From contig NW_025963556.1 of the NCBI RefSeq assembly GCF_910591885.1, forward strand, positions 2,294,001 to 2,358,000: DNA of 64,000 nucleotides, written 5' to 3'. The translations under genes and the position numbers were made by a program. Source of the stretch: Bombus terrestris. Lineage: Eukaryota > Arthropoda > Insecta > Hymenoptera > Apidae. The notes under the pieces were generated by a model. That model was not told where the DNA came from, made no database searches, and saw nothing but the letters and a program-made list of their open reading frames with translations. Of the stretch, positions 15,375-29,740 are shown piece by piece. Each line of letters opens with the position of its first letter. Position 1 is the first letter of the stretch.

Positions 15375-16918
15375 TTAACGTACAACGTTATATAGAATTA
15401 CGATATAACGCACAACGTTATGTCGTATTACGTTATAACTTATCATGTCATGTAGTATTACGTTATAACGTATGACGTTATGTAGTATTACGTTATTACG
15501 AATAACGTTATATTGTGTAACTTTATAACGTATGACCTTATGTTGTATTACGATATAACGTATAAAGACATGTAGTATTACGTTATAACGTATGACGTCA
15601 TGTGGTATTACGTTATTACGAATATCGTAATATTGTATTACTTTATGACGTATGACGTCATGTAGTATTACTATATGACGTATGACGTCATGTAGTATTA
15701 CTATATGACGTATGACGTCATGTAGTATTAGGTTATAACGTATGAAGTTATGTATTATTACGATATAACGTATGACGTTAAGCAGTATTAGGTTATAACG
15801 TATGACGTTATGTAGTATTAGGTTATAACGTATGGCGTTATGTAGTATTACGATATAACGTATGACGTTATGCAGTACTACGTTATAACGTATGACGTTA
15901 TGTAGTGTTACGTTATAATGTATGACGTTATGTAGCATTACGGTATTTCGAACAACGTTGTATTGTGTTACTTTATAACGTATGACGTTATGTAGTGTTA
16001 CGTTATAACGTATGACGCCGTGTAGTATTACGTTATAAGTATAACATTATGTAGTATCACGTTATAGCATATGACGTCATGTAGTATTACGTTATTACGA
16101 ATATCGTAATATTGTGTTACTTTATGACGTATGACGTCATGTAATATTGCTTTATGACGTATGACGTCATGTAGTATTTCCTTATAACGTATGACGTTAT
16201 GTAGTATTACGATATAACGTATGACGTCATGTAGTATTACTTTATGACGTATGACGTCATGTAGTATTACTTTATGACGTATGACGTCATGTAGTATTAC
16301 TTTATGACTTATGACGTCATGTAGTATTACTTTATGACGTATGACGTCATGTAGTATTACTTTATGACGTATGACGTCATGTAGTATTACTTTATGACGT
16401 ATGACGTCATGTAGTATTTCGTTATAACGTATGACGTTATGCAGTATTACGATATAACGTATGACGTTATGCGGTATTAGGTTATAACGTATGACGTTAT
16501 GGAGTATTACGTTATAACGTATGACGTCATGTGGTATTACGTTATTACGAATAACGTTATATTATGTTACGTCATGTAGTATTACTTTATGACGTATGAC
16601 GTCATGTAGTATTACTTTATGACGTATGACGTCATGTAGTATTACTTTATGACGTATGACGTCATGTAGTATTACTTTATGACGTATGACGTCATGTAGT
16701 ATTACTTTATGACGTATGACGTCATGTAGTATTTCGTTATAACGTATGACGTTATGCAGTATTACGATATAACGTATGACGTTATGCAGTATTAGGTTAT
16801 AACGTATGACGTCATGTAGTATTACTTTATGACGTATGACGTCATGTAGTATTACTTTATGACGTATGACGTCATGTAGTATTACTTTATGACGTATGAC
16901 GTCATGTAGTATTTCGTT
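15375..16918. repeat. HOR unit U5 (1,544 bp, shortest unit)
   Basis: Segment a is complete (two ctatatg monomers) and the 29-bp monomer is at 16028. Only about 180 bp of b remains before it switches near 16205 into a type 2 run. The half-monomer junction is at 16562 and segment d is 357 bp. It keeps both phase-breaking elements, so its length is 14 modulo 30 despite losing most of b and all of c. Confidence 0.85.
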
Positions 16919-19900
16919 TTAACGTACAACGTTATATATAATTACGATATAACGCACAACGTTATGTCGTATTACGTTATAACTTATCATGTCATGTAGT
17001 ATTACGTTATAACGTATGACGTTATGTAGTATTACGTTATTACGAATAACGTTATATTGTGTAACTTTATAACGTATGACCTTATGTTGTATTACGATAT
17101 AACGTATAAAGACATGTAGTATTAAGTTATAACGTATGACGTCATGTGGTATTACGTTATTACGAATATCGTAATATTGTATTACTTTATGACGTATGAC
17201 GTCATGTAGTATTACTATATGACGTATGACGTCATGTAGTATTACTATATGACGTATGACGTCATGTAGTATTAGGTTATAACGTATGAAGTTATGTATT
17301 ATTACGATATAACGTATGACGTTAAGCAGTATTAGGTTATAACGTATGACGTTATGTAGTATTAGGTTATAACGTATGGAGTTATGTAGTATTACGATAT
17401 AACGTATGACGTTATGCAGTACTACGTTATAACGTATGACGTTATGTAGTGTTACGTTAAAATGTATGACGTTATGTAGGATTACGGTATTTCGAACAAC
17501 GTTGTATTGTGTTACTTTATAACGTATGACGTTATGTAGTGTTACGTTATAACGTATGACGCCGTGTAGTATTACGTTATAAGTATAACATTATGTAGTA
17601 TCACGTTATAGCGTATGACGTCATGTAGTATTACGTTATTACGAATATCGTAATATTGTGTTACTTTATGACGTATGACGTCATGTAATATTGCTTTATG
17701 ACGTATGACGTCATGTAGTATTTCCTTATAACGTATGACGTTATGTAGTATTACGATATAACGTATGACGTTATGCAGTACTACGTTATAACGTATGACT
17801 TTATGTAGTGTTACGTTATAACGTATGACGTTATGTATTAGTACGATATAACGTATGACGTTATGCAGTATGAGGTTATAACGTATGACGTCATGTAGTT
17901 TTGCGTTATAACGTATGACGTCATGTAGTATTAGGTTATAACGTATGCCGTCATGTAGTATTACGTTATAACATATGACGTCATGTAGTAATACGATATA
18001 ACGTACAACGTTATATAGAATTACGATATAACGCACAACGTTATGTCGTATTACGTTATAACGTATCATGTCATGTAGTATTACGTTATTACGAATAACG
18101 TTATATTGTGTTACCTTATAACGTGTGACCTTTTGTTGTATTACGTTATAACGTATAAAGATATGTAGTATTACGTTGTAACGTATGACGTCATGTAGTA
18201 TTACTTTATGACGTATGACGTCATGTAGTATTATGTTATAACATATGCCGTCATGTAGTATTACGTTATAACATATGACGTCATGTAATATTACGATATA
18301 ACGTACAGCGTTATATAGAATTACGATATAACGCACAACGTTATGTCGTATTACGTTATACCGTATGACGTTATATTGTGTTACTTTATGACGTATGACG
18401 TCATGTAGTATTACTTTATGACGTATGCCGTCATGTAGTATTACGTTATAACATATGACGTCATGTAGTAATACGATATAACGTACAACGTTATATAGAA
18501 TTACGATATAACGCACAACGTTATGTCGTATTACGTTATAACGTATCATGTCATGTAGTATTACGTTATAACGAATGACGTTATGGAGTATTACGTTATA
18601 ACGTATGACGCCATGTGGTATTAGGTTATTACGAATAACGTTATATTATGTTACTTTATGACATATGACGTCATGTAGTATTACTTTATGACGTATGACG
18701 TCATGTAGGATTACTTTATGACGTATGACGTCATGTAGTATTACGTTATTACGAATATCGTAATATTGTGTTACTTTATGACGTATGACGTCATGTAATA
18801 TTGCTTTATGACGTATGACGTCATGTAGTATTTCCTTATAAGGTATGACGTTATGTAGTATTACGATATAACGTATGACGTTATGCAGTACTACGTTATA
18901 ACGTATGACTTTATGTAGTGTTACGTTATAACGTATGACGTTATGTATTAGTACGATATAACGTATGACGTTATGCAGTATGAGGTTATAACGTATGACG
19001 TCATGTAGTTTTGCGTTATAACGTATGACGTCATGTAGTATTAGGTTATAACGTATGCCGTCATGTAGTATTACGTTATAACATATGACGTCATGTAGTA
19101 ATACGATATAACGTACAACGTTATATAGAATTACGATATAACGCACAACGTTATGTCGTATTACGTTATAACGTATCATGTCATGTAGTATTACGTTATT
19201 ACGAATAACGTTATATTGTGTTACCTTATAACGTGTGACCTTTTGTTGTATTACGTTATAACGTATAAAGACATGTAGTATTACGTTGTAACGTATGACG
19301 TCATGTAGTATTACTTTATGACGTATGACGTCATGTAGTATTATGTTATAACATATGCCGTCATGTAGTATTACGTTATAACATATGACGTCATGTAATA
19401 TTACGATATAACGTACAGCGTTATATAGAATTACGATATAACGCACAACGTTATGTCGTATTACGTTATACCGTATGACGTTATATTGTGTTACTTTATG
19501 ACGTATGACGTCATGTAGTATTACTTTATGACGTATGCCGTCATGTAGTATTACGTTATAACATATGACGTCATGTAGTAATACGATATAACGTACAACG
19601 TTATATAGAATTACGATATAACGCACAACGTTATGTCGTATTACGTTATAACGTATCATGTCATGTAGTATTACGTTATAACGAATGACGTTATGGAGTA
19701 TTACGTTATAACGTATGACGCCATGTGGTATTAGGTTATTACGAATAACGTTATATTATGTTACTTTATGACATATGACGTCATGTAGTATTACTTTATG
19801 ACGTATGACGTCATGTAGGATTACTTTATGACGTATGACGTCATGTAGTATTACTTTATGACGTATGACGTCATGTAGTATTACTTTATGACGTATGACG

Positions 19901-22362
19901 TCATGTAGTATTTCGTTATAACGTATGACGTTATGCAGTATTACGATATAACGTACAACGTTATGCAGTATTAGGTTATAACTTATGACGTTATGGAGTA
20001 TTACGTTATTACGTATGACGTCATGTGGTATTACGTTATGACGTATGACGTTATGCAGTATTACGATATAACGTATGACGGTATGCAGTATTACGTTATA
20101 ACGTATGACGTTATGCAGTATTACGTTATAACGTATGACGTTATGTATTAGTACGATATAACGTATGACGTTATGCAGTATGAGGTTATAGCGTATGACG
20201 TCATGTAGTTTTGCGTTATAACGTATGACGTCATGTAGTATTACGATATAACGTACAACGTTATGCAGTATTAGGTTATAACGTATGACGTTATGGAGTA
20301 TTACGTTATTACGTATGACGTCATGTGGTATTACGTTATTACGAATAACGTTATATTGTGTTATTTTATAACGTATGACCTTATGTTGTATTACGTTATA
20401 ACGTATAAAGGCATGTAGTATTACGTTGTAACGTACGGCGTCATGTAGAATTACGTTATAACGTATTCCGTCATGTAGTATTACGTTATAACATATGACG
20501 TCATGTAGTATTACGATATAACGTACAACGTTATATAGAATTACGATATAACGCACAACGTTATGTCGTATTACGTTATAACTTATCATGTCATGTAGTA
20601 TTACGTTATAACGTATGACGTTATGTAGTATTACGTTATTACGAATAACGTTATATTGTGTAACTTTATAACGTATGACCTTACGTTGTATTACGTTATA
20701 ACGTATAAAGACATGTAGTATTACGTTATGACGTATGACGTCATGTGGTATTACTTTATGACGTATGACGTCAGGTAGTATTACTTTATGACGTATGACG
20801 TCATGTAGTATTACTTTATGACGTATGACGTCATGTAGTATTACTTTATGACGTATGACGTCATGTAGTATTTCGTTATAACGTATGACGTTATGCAGTA
20901 TTACGATATAACGTACAACGTTATGCAGTATTAGGTTATAACGTATGACGTTATGGAGTATTACGTTATTACGTATGACGTCATGTGGTATTACGTTATT
21001 ACGAATAACGTTATATTGTGTTATTTTATAACGTATGACCTTATGTTGTATTACGTTATAACGTATAAAGGCATGTAGTATTACGTTGTAACGTACGGCG
21101 TCATGTAGAATTACGTTATAACGTATTCCGTCATGTAGTATTACGTTATAACATATGACGTCATGTAGTATTACGATATAACGTACAACGTTATATAGAA
21201 TTACGATATAACGCACAACGTTATGTCGTATTACGTTATAACTTATCATGTCATGTAGTATTACGTTATAACATATGACGTCATGTAGTATTACGATATA
21301 ACGTACAACGTTATATAGAATTACGATATAACGCACAACGTTATGTCGTATTACGTTATAACTTATCATGTCATGTAGTATTTCGTTATAACGTATGACC
21401 TTATGCAGTATTACGATATAACGTACAACGTTATGCAGTATTAGGTTATAACGTATGACGTTATGGAGTATTACGTTATAACGTATGACGCCATGTGGTA
21501 TTACGTTATTACGAGTAACGTTATATTATGTTACTTTATGACATATGACGTCATGTAGTATTACTTTATGACGTATGACGTCATGTAGGATTACTTTATG
21601 ACGTATGACGTCATGTAGTATTACTTTATGACGTATGACGTCATGTAGTATTACTTTATGACGTATGACGTCATGTAGTATTACTTTATGACGTATGACG
21701 TCATGTAGTATTACTTTATGACGTATGACGTCATGTAGTATTACTTTATGACGTATGACGTCATGTAGTATTACTTTATGACGTATGACGTCATGTAGTA
21801 TTACTTTATGACGTATGACGTCATGTAGTATTTCGTTATAACGTATGACGTTATGCAGTATTACGATATAACGTATGACGTTATGCGGTATTAGGTTATA
21901 ACGTATGACGTTATGGAGTATTACGTTATAACGTATGACGTCATGTGGTATTACGTTATTACGAATAACGTTATATTATGTTACGTCATGTAGTATTACT
22001 TTATGACGTATGACGTCATGTAGTATTACTTTATGACGTATGACGTCATGTAGTATTACTTTATGACGTATGACGTCATGTAGTATTACTTTATGACGTA
22101 TGACGTCATGTAGTATTACTTTATGACGTATGACGTCATGTAGTATTTCGTTATAACGTATGACGTTATGCAGTATTACGATATAACGTATGACGTTATG
22201 CAGTATTAGGTTATAACGTATGACGTCATGTAGTATTACTTTATGACGTATGACGTCATGTAGTATTACTTTATGACGTATGACGTCATGTAGTATTACT
22301 TTATGACGTATGACGTCATGTAGTATTACTTTATGACGTATGACGTCATGTAGTATTTCGTT
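16919..22362. repeat. HOR unit U6 (5,444 bp, fullest unit)
   Basis: The layout is a (653 bp), 29-bp monomer at 17572, b to 18645, b' at 18646-19755 (1,110 bp), c from 19756, junction at 21526 with a 10-monomer type 2 run, half-monomer junction at 21976 and segment d of 387 bp. Its segment c matches that of U1 (offset 15,191 at 4565/19756), with one monomer fewer before the half-monomer junction and one more after it. Private changes in segment a include gttaaaatg near 17457 and gtaggatt near 17477. Confidence 0.87.
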
Positions 22363-25300
22363 TTAACGTACAACGTTATATATAATTACGATATAACGCA
22401 CAACGTTATGTCGTATTACGTTATAACTTATCATGTCATGTAGTATTACGTTATAACGTATGACGTTATGTAGTATTACGTTATTACGAATAACGTTATA
22501 TTGTGTAACTTTATAACGTATGACCTTATGTTGTATTACGATATAACGTATAAAGACATGTAGTATTACGTTATAACGTATGACGTCATGTGGTATTACG
22601 TTATTACGAATATCGTAATATTGTATTACTTTATGACGTATGACGTCATGTAGTATTACTATATGACGTATGACGTCATGTAGTATTACTATATGACGTA
22701 TGACGTCATGTAGTATTAGGTTATAACGTATGAAGTTATGTATTATTACGATATAACGTATGACGTTAAGCAGTATTAGGTTATAACGTATGACGTTATG
22801 TAGTATTAGGTTATAACGTATGGCGTTATGTAGTATTACGATATAACGTATGACGTTATGCAGTACTACGTTATAACGTATGACGTTATGTAGTGTTACG
22901 TTATAATGTATGACGTTATGTAGCATTACGGTATTTCGAACAACGTTGTATTGTGTTACTTTATAACGTATGACGTTATGTAGTGTTACGTTATAACGTA
23001 TGACGCCGTGTAGTATTACGTTATAAGTATAACATTATGTAGTATCACGTTATAGCGTATGACGTCATGTAGTATTACGTTATTACGAATATCGTAATAT
23101 TGTGTTACTTTATGACGTATGACGTCATGTAATATTGCTTTATGACGTATGACGTCATGTAGTATTTCCTTATAAGGTATGACGTTATGTAGTATTACGA
23201 TATAACGTATGACGTTATGCAGTACTACGTTATAACGTATGACTTTATGTGGTGTTACGTTATAACGTATGACGTTATGTATTAGTACGATATAACGTAT
23301 GACGTTATGCAGTATGAGGTTATAACGTATGACGTCATGTAGTTTTGCGTTATAACGTATGACGTCATGTAGTATTAGGTTATAACGTATGCCGTCATGT
23401 AGTATTACGTTATAACATATGACGTCATGTAGTAATACGATATAACGTACAACGTTATATAGAATTACGATATAACGCACAACGTTATGTCGTATTACGT
23501 TATAACGTATCATGTCATGTAGTATTACGTTATTACGAATAACGTTATATTGTGTTACCTTATAACGTGTGACCTTTTGTTGTATTACGTTATAACGTAT
23601 AAAGATATGTAGTATTACGTTGTAACGTATGACGTCATGTAGTATTACTTTATGACGTATGACGTCATGTAGTATTATGTTATAACATATGCCGTCATGT
23701 AGTATTACGTTATAACATATGACGTCATGTAATATTACGATATAACGTACAGCGTTATATAGAATTACGATATAACGCACAACGTTATGTCGTATTACGT
23801 TATACCGTATGACGTTATATTGTGTTACTTTATGACGTATGACGTCATGTAGTATTACTTTATGACGTATGCCGTCATGTAGTATTACGTTATAACATAT
23901 GACGTCATGTAGTAATACGATATAACGTACAACGTTATATAGAATTACGATATAACGCACAACGTTATGTCGTATTACGTTATAACGTATCATGTCATGT
24001 AGTATTACGTTATAACGAATGACGTTATGGAGTATTACGTTATAACGTATGACGCCATGTGGTATTAGGTTATTACGAATAACGTTATATTATGTTACTT
24101 TATGACATATGACGTCATGTAGTATTACTTTATGACGTATGACGTCATGTAGGATTACTTTATGACGTATGACGTCATGTAGTATTACGTTATTACGAAT
24201 ATCGTAATATTGTGTTACTTTATGACGTATGACGTCATGTAATATTGCTTTATGACGTATGACGTCATGTAGTATTTCCTTATAAGGTATGACGTTATGT
24301 AGTATTACGATATAACGTATGACGTTATGCAGTACTACGTTATAACGTATGACTTTATGTAGTGTTACGTTATAACGTATGACGTTATGTATTAGTACGA
24401 TATAACGTATGACGTTATGCAGTATGAGGTTATAACGTATGACGTCATGTAGTTTTGCGTTATAACGTATGACGTCATGTAGTATTAGGTTATAACGTAT
24501 GCCGTCATGTAGTATTACGTTATAACATATGACGTCATGTAGTAATACGATATAACGTACAACGTTATATAGAATTACGATATAACGCACAACGTTATGT
24601 CGTATTACGTTATAACGTATCATGTCATGTAGTATTACGTTATTACGAATAACGTTATATTGTGTTACCTTATAACGTGTGACCTTTTGTTGTATTACGT
24701 TATAACGTATAAAGACATGTAGTATTACGTTGTAACGTATGACGTCATGTAGTATTACTTTATGACGTATGACGTCATGTAGTATTATGTTATAACATAT
24801 GCCGTCATGTAGTATTACGTTATAACATATGACGTCATGTAATATTACGATATAACGTACAGCGTTATATAGAATTACGATATAACGCACAACGTTATGT
24901 CGTATTACGTTATACCGTATGACGTTATATTGTGTTACTTTATGACGTATGACGTCATGTAGTATTACTTTATGACGTATGCCGTCATGTAGTATTACGT
25001 TATAACATATGACGTCATGTAGTAATACGATATAACGTACAACGTTATATAGAATTACGATATAACGCACAACGTTATGTCGTATTACGTTATAACGTAT
25101 CATGTCACGTAGTATTACGTTATAACGAATGACGTTATGGAGTATTACGTTATAACGTATGACGCCATGTGGTATTAGGTTATTACGAATAACGTTATAT
25201 TATGTTACTTTATGACATGTGACGTCATGTAGTATTACTTTATGACGTATGACGTCATGTAGGATTACTTTATGACGTATGACGTCATGTAGTATTACTT

Positions 25301-25394
25301 TATGACGTATGACGTCATGTAGTATTACTTTATGACGTATGACGTCATGTAGTATTTCGTTATAACGTATGACGTTATGCAGTATTACGATATA
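16919..25394. repeat. 5,444-bp tandem duplication (U6/U7)
   Basis: The landmark, the 29-bp monomer, the b/b' border and the start of c all recur at an offset of exactly 5,444 (16919/22363, 17572/23016, 18646/24090, 19756/25200). The match ends near 19950/25394. The copies differ by scattered substitutions, so this duplication is older than U14/U15. Confidence 0.85.
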
Positions 25395-27476
25395 ACGTAT
25401 GACGGTATGCAGTATTACGTTATGACGTATGACGTTATGCAGTATTACGATATAACGTATGACGGTATGCAGTATTACGTTATAACGTATGACGTTATGC
25501 AGTATTACGTTATAACGTATGACGTTATGTATTAGTACGATATAACGTATGACGTTATGCAGTATGAGGTTATAGCGTATGACGTCATGTAGTTTTGCGT
25601 TATAACGTATGACGTCATGTAGTATTACGATATAACGTACAACGTTATGCAGTATTAGGTTATAACGTATGACGTTATGGAGTATTACGTTATTACGTAT
25701 GACGTCATGTGGTATTGCGTTATTACGAATAACGTTATATTGTGTTATTTTATAACGTATGACCTTATGTTGTATTACGTTATAACGTATAAAGGCATGT
25801 AGTATTACGTTGTAACGTACGGCGTCATGTAGAATTACGTTATAACGTATTCCGTCATGTAGTATTACGTTATAACATATGACGTCATGTAGTATTACGA
25901 TATAACGTACAACGTTATATAGAATTACGATATAACGCACAACGTTATGTCTTATTACGTTATAACTTATCATGTCATGTAGTATTACGTTATAACGTAT
26001 GACGTTATGTAGTATTACGTTATTACGAATAACGTTATATTGTGTAACTTTATAACGTATGACCTTACGTTGTATTACGTTATAACGTATAAAGACATGT
26101 AGTATTACGTTATGACGTATGACGTCATGTGGTATTACTTTATGACGTATGACGTCAGGTAGTATTACTTTATGACGTATGACGTCATGTAGTATTACTT
26201 TATGACGTATGACGTCATGTAGTATTACTTTATGACGTATGACGTCATGTAGTATTTCGTTATAACGTATGACGTTATGCAGTATTACGATATAACGTAC
26301 AACGTTATGCAGTATTAGGTTATAACGTATGACGTTATGGAGTATTACGTTATTACGTATGACGTCATGTGGTATTACGTTATTACGAATAACGTTATAT
26401 TGTGTTATTTTATAACGTATGACCTTATGTTGTATTACGTTATAACGTATAAAGGCATGTAGTATTACGTTGTAACGTACGGCGTCATGTAGAATTACGT
26501 TATAACGTATTCCGTCATGTAGTATTACGTTATAACATATGACGTCATGTAGTATTACGATATAACGTACAACGTTATATAGAATTACGATATAACGCAC
26601 AACGTTATGTCGTATTACGTTATAACTTATCATGTCATGTAGTATTACGTTATAACATATGACGTCATGTAGTATTACGATATAACGTACAACGTTATAT
26701 AGAATTACGATATAACGCACAACGTTATGTCGTATTACGTTATAACTTATCATGTCATGTAGTATTACGTTATAACGTATGACGTTATGTAGTATTACGT
26801 TATTACGAATAACGTTATATTGTGTAACTTTATAACGTATGACCTTACGTTGTATTACGTTATAACGTATGACGTCATGTAGTATTACTTTATGACGTAT
26901 GACGTCATGTAGTATTACTTTATGACGTATGACGTCATGTAGTATTACTTTATGACGTATGACGTCATGTAGTATTACTTTATGACGTATGACGTCATGT
27001 AGTATTTCGTTATAACGTATGACGTTATGCAGTATTACGATATAACGTATGACGTTATGCGGTATTAGGTTATAACTTATGACGTTATGGAGTATTACGT
27101 TATAACGTATGACGTCATGTGGTATTACGTTATTACGAATAACGTTATATTATGTTACGTCATGTAGTATTACTTTATGACGTATGACGTCATGTAGTAT
27201 TACTTTATGACGTATGACGTCATGTAGTATTACTTTATGACGTATGACGTCATGTAGTATTACTTTATGACGTATGACGTCATGTAGTATTACTTTATGA
27301 CGTATGACGTCATGTAGTATTACTTTATGACGTATGACGTCATGTAGTATTTCGTTATAACGTATGACGTTATGCAGTATTACGATATAACGTATGACGT
27401 TATGCAGTATTAGGTTATAACGTATGACGTCATGTAGTATTACTTTATGACGTATGACGTCATGTAGTATTTCGTT
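22363..27476. repeat. HOR unit U7 (5,114 bp)
   Basis: It matches U6 at an offset of exactly 5,444 at the landmark (22363), the 29-bp monomer (23016), the b/b' border (24090) and the start of c (25200). It diverges near 25395, where a doubled gacggtatg monomer pair appears that is also seen in U11 and U18. It carries catgtcacgtag near 25107, shared with U18 near 62111. The half-monomer junction is at 27150 and segment d is 327 bp. Confidence 0.85.
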
Positions 27477-29740
27477 TTAACGTACAACGTTATATAGAAT
27501 TACGATATAACGCACAACGTTATGTCGTATTACGTTATGACTTATCATGTCATGTAGTATTACGTTATAACGTATGACGTTATGTAGTATTACGTTATTA
27601 CGAATAACGTTATATTGTGTAACTTTATAACGTATGACCTTATGTTGTATTACGTTATAACGTATAAAGACATGTAGTATTACGTTATAACGTATGACGT
27701 CATGTGGTATTACGTTATTACGAATATCGTAATATTGTATTACTTTATGACGTATGACGTCATGTAGTATTACTATATGACGTATGACGTCATGTAGTAT
27801 TACTATATGACGTATGACGTCATGTAGTATTAGGTTATAACGTATGAAGTTATGTATTATTACGATATAACGTATGACGTTAAGCAGCATTAGGTTACAA
27901 CGTATGACGTTATGTAGTATTAGGTTATAACGTATGGCGTTATGTAGTATTACGATATAACGTATGACGTTATGCAGTACTACGTTATAACGTATGACGT
28001 TATGTAGTGTTACGTTATAATGTATGACGTTATGTAGCATTACGGTATTTCGAACAACGTTGTATTGTGTTACTTTATAACGTATGACGTTATGTAGTGT
28101 TACGTTATAACGTATGACGCCGTGTAGTATTACGTTATAAGTATAACATTATGTAGTATCACGTTATAGCGTATGACGTCATGTAGTATTACGTTATTAC
28201 GAATATCGTAATATTGTGTTACTTTATGACGTATGACGTCATGTAATATTGCTTTATGACGTATGACGTCATGTAGTATTTCCTTATAACGTATGACGTT
28301 ATGTAGTATTACGATATAACGTATGACGTTATGCAGTACTACGTTATAACGTATGACGTTATGTAGTGTTACGTTATAACGTATGACGTTATGTATTAGT
28401 ACGATATAACGTATGACGTTATGCAGTATGATATTATAACGTATGACGTCATGTAGTTTTGCGTTATAACGTATGACGTCATGTAGTATTAGGTTATAAC
28501 GTATGCCGTCATGTAGTATTACGTTATAACATATGACGTCATGTAGTAATACGATATAACGTACAACGTTATATAGAATTACGATATAACGCACAACGTT
28601 ATGTCGTATTACGTTATAACGTATCATGTCATGTAGTATTACGTTATTACGAATAACGTTATACTGTGTTACCTTATAACGTGTGACCTTTTGTTGTATT
28701 ACGTTATAACGTATAAAGACATGTAGTATTACGTTGTAACGTATGACGTCATGTAGTATTACTTTATGACGTATGACGTCATGTAGTATTATGTTATAAC
28801 ATATGCCGTCATGTAGTATTACGTCATAACATATGACGTCATGTAATATTACGATATAACGTACAGCGTTATATAGAATTACGATATAACGCACAACGTT
28901 ATGTCGTATTACGTTATACCGTATGACGTTATATTGTGTTACTTTATGACGTATGACGTCATGTAGTATTACTTTATGACGTATGCCGTCATGTAGTATT
29001 ACGTTATAACATATGACGTCATGTAGTAATACGATATAACGTACAACGTTATATAGAATTACGATATAACGCACAACGTTATGTCGTATTACGTTATAAC
29101 GTATCATGTCATGTAGTATTACGTTATAACGAATGACGTTATGGAGTATTACGTTATAACGTATGACGCCATGTGGTATTACGTTATTACGAATAACGTT
29201 ATATTATGTTACTTTATGACATATGACGTCATGTAGTATTACTTTATGACGTATGACGTCATGTAGTATTACTTTATGACGTATGACGTCATGTAGTATT
29301 ACTTTATGACGTATGACGTCATGTAGTATTTCGCTATAACGTATGACGTTATGCAGTATTACGATATAACGTATGACGTTATGCGGTATTAGGTTATAAC
29401 TTATGACGTTATGGAGTATTACGTTATAACGTATGACGTCATGTGGTATTACGTTATTACGAATAACGTTATATTATGTTACGTCATGTAGTATTACTTT
29501 ATGACGTATGACGTCATGTAGTATTACTTTATGACGTATGACGTCATGTAGTATTACTTTACGACGTATGACGTCATGTAGTATTACTTTATGACGTATG
29601 ACGTCATGTAGTATTTCGTTATAACGTATGACGTTATGCAGTATTACGATATAACGTATGACGTTATGCAGTATTAGGTTATAACGTATGACGTCATGTA
29701 GTATTACTTTATGACGTATGACGTCATGTAGTATTTCGTT
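27477..29740. repeat. HOR unit U8 (2,264 bp)
   Basis: This is a compact a-b-d unit: 29-bp monomer at 28130, junction at 29204, half-monomer junction at 29474, segment d 267 bp, two ctatatg monomers. It shares distinctive variants with U12: cagcattaggttacaacg, gttatactgtg and tactttacgacg, each at the same relative position. U8 and U12 have identical length and internal landmark spacing. Confidence 0.87.
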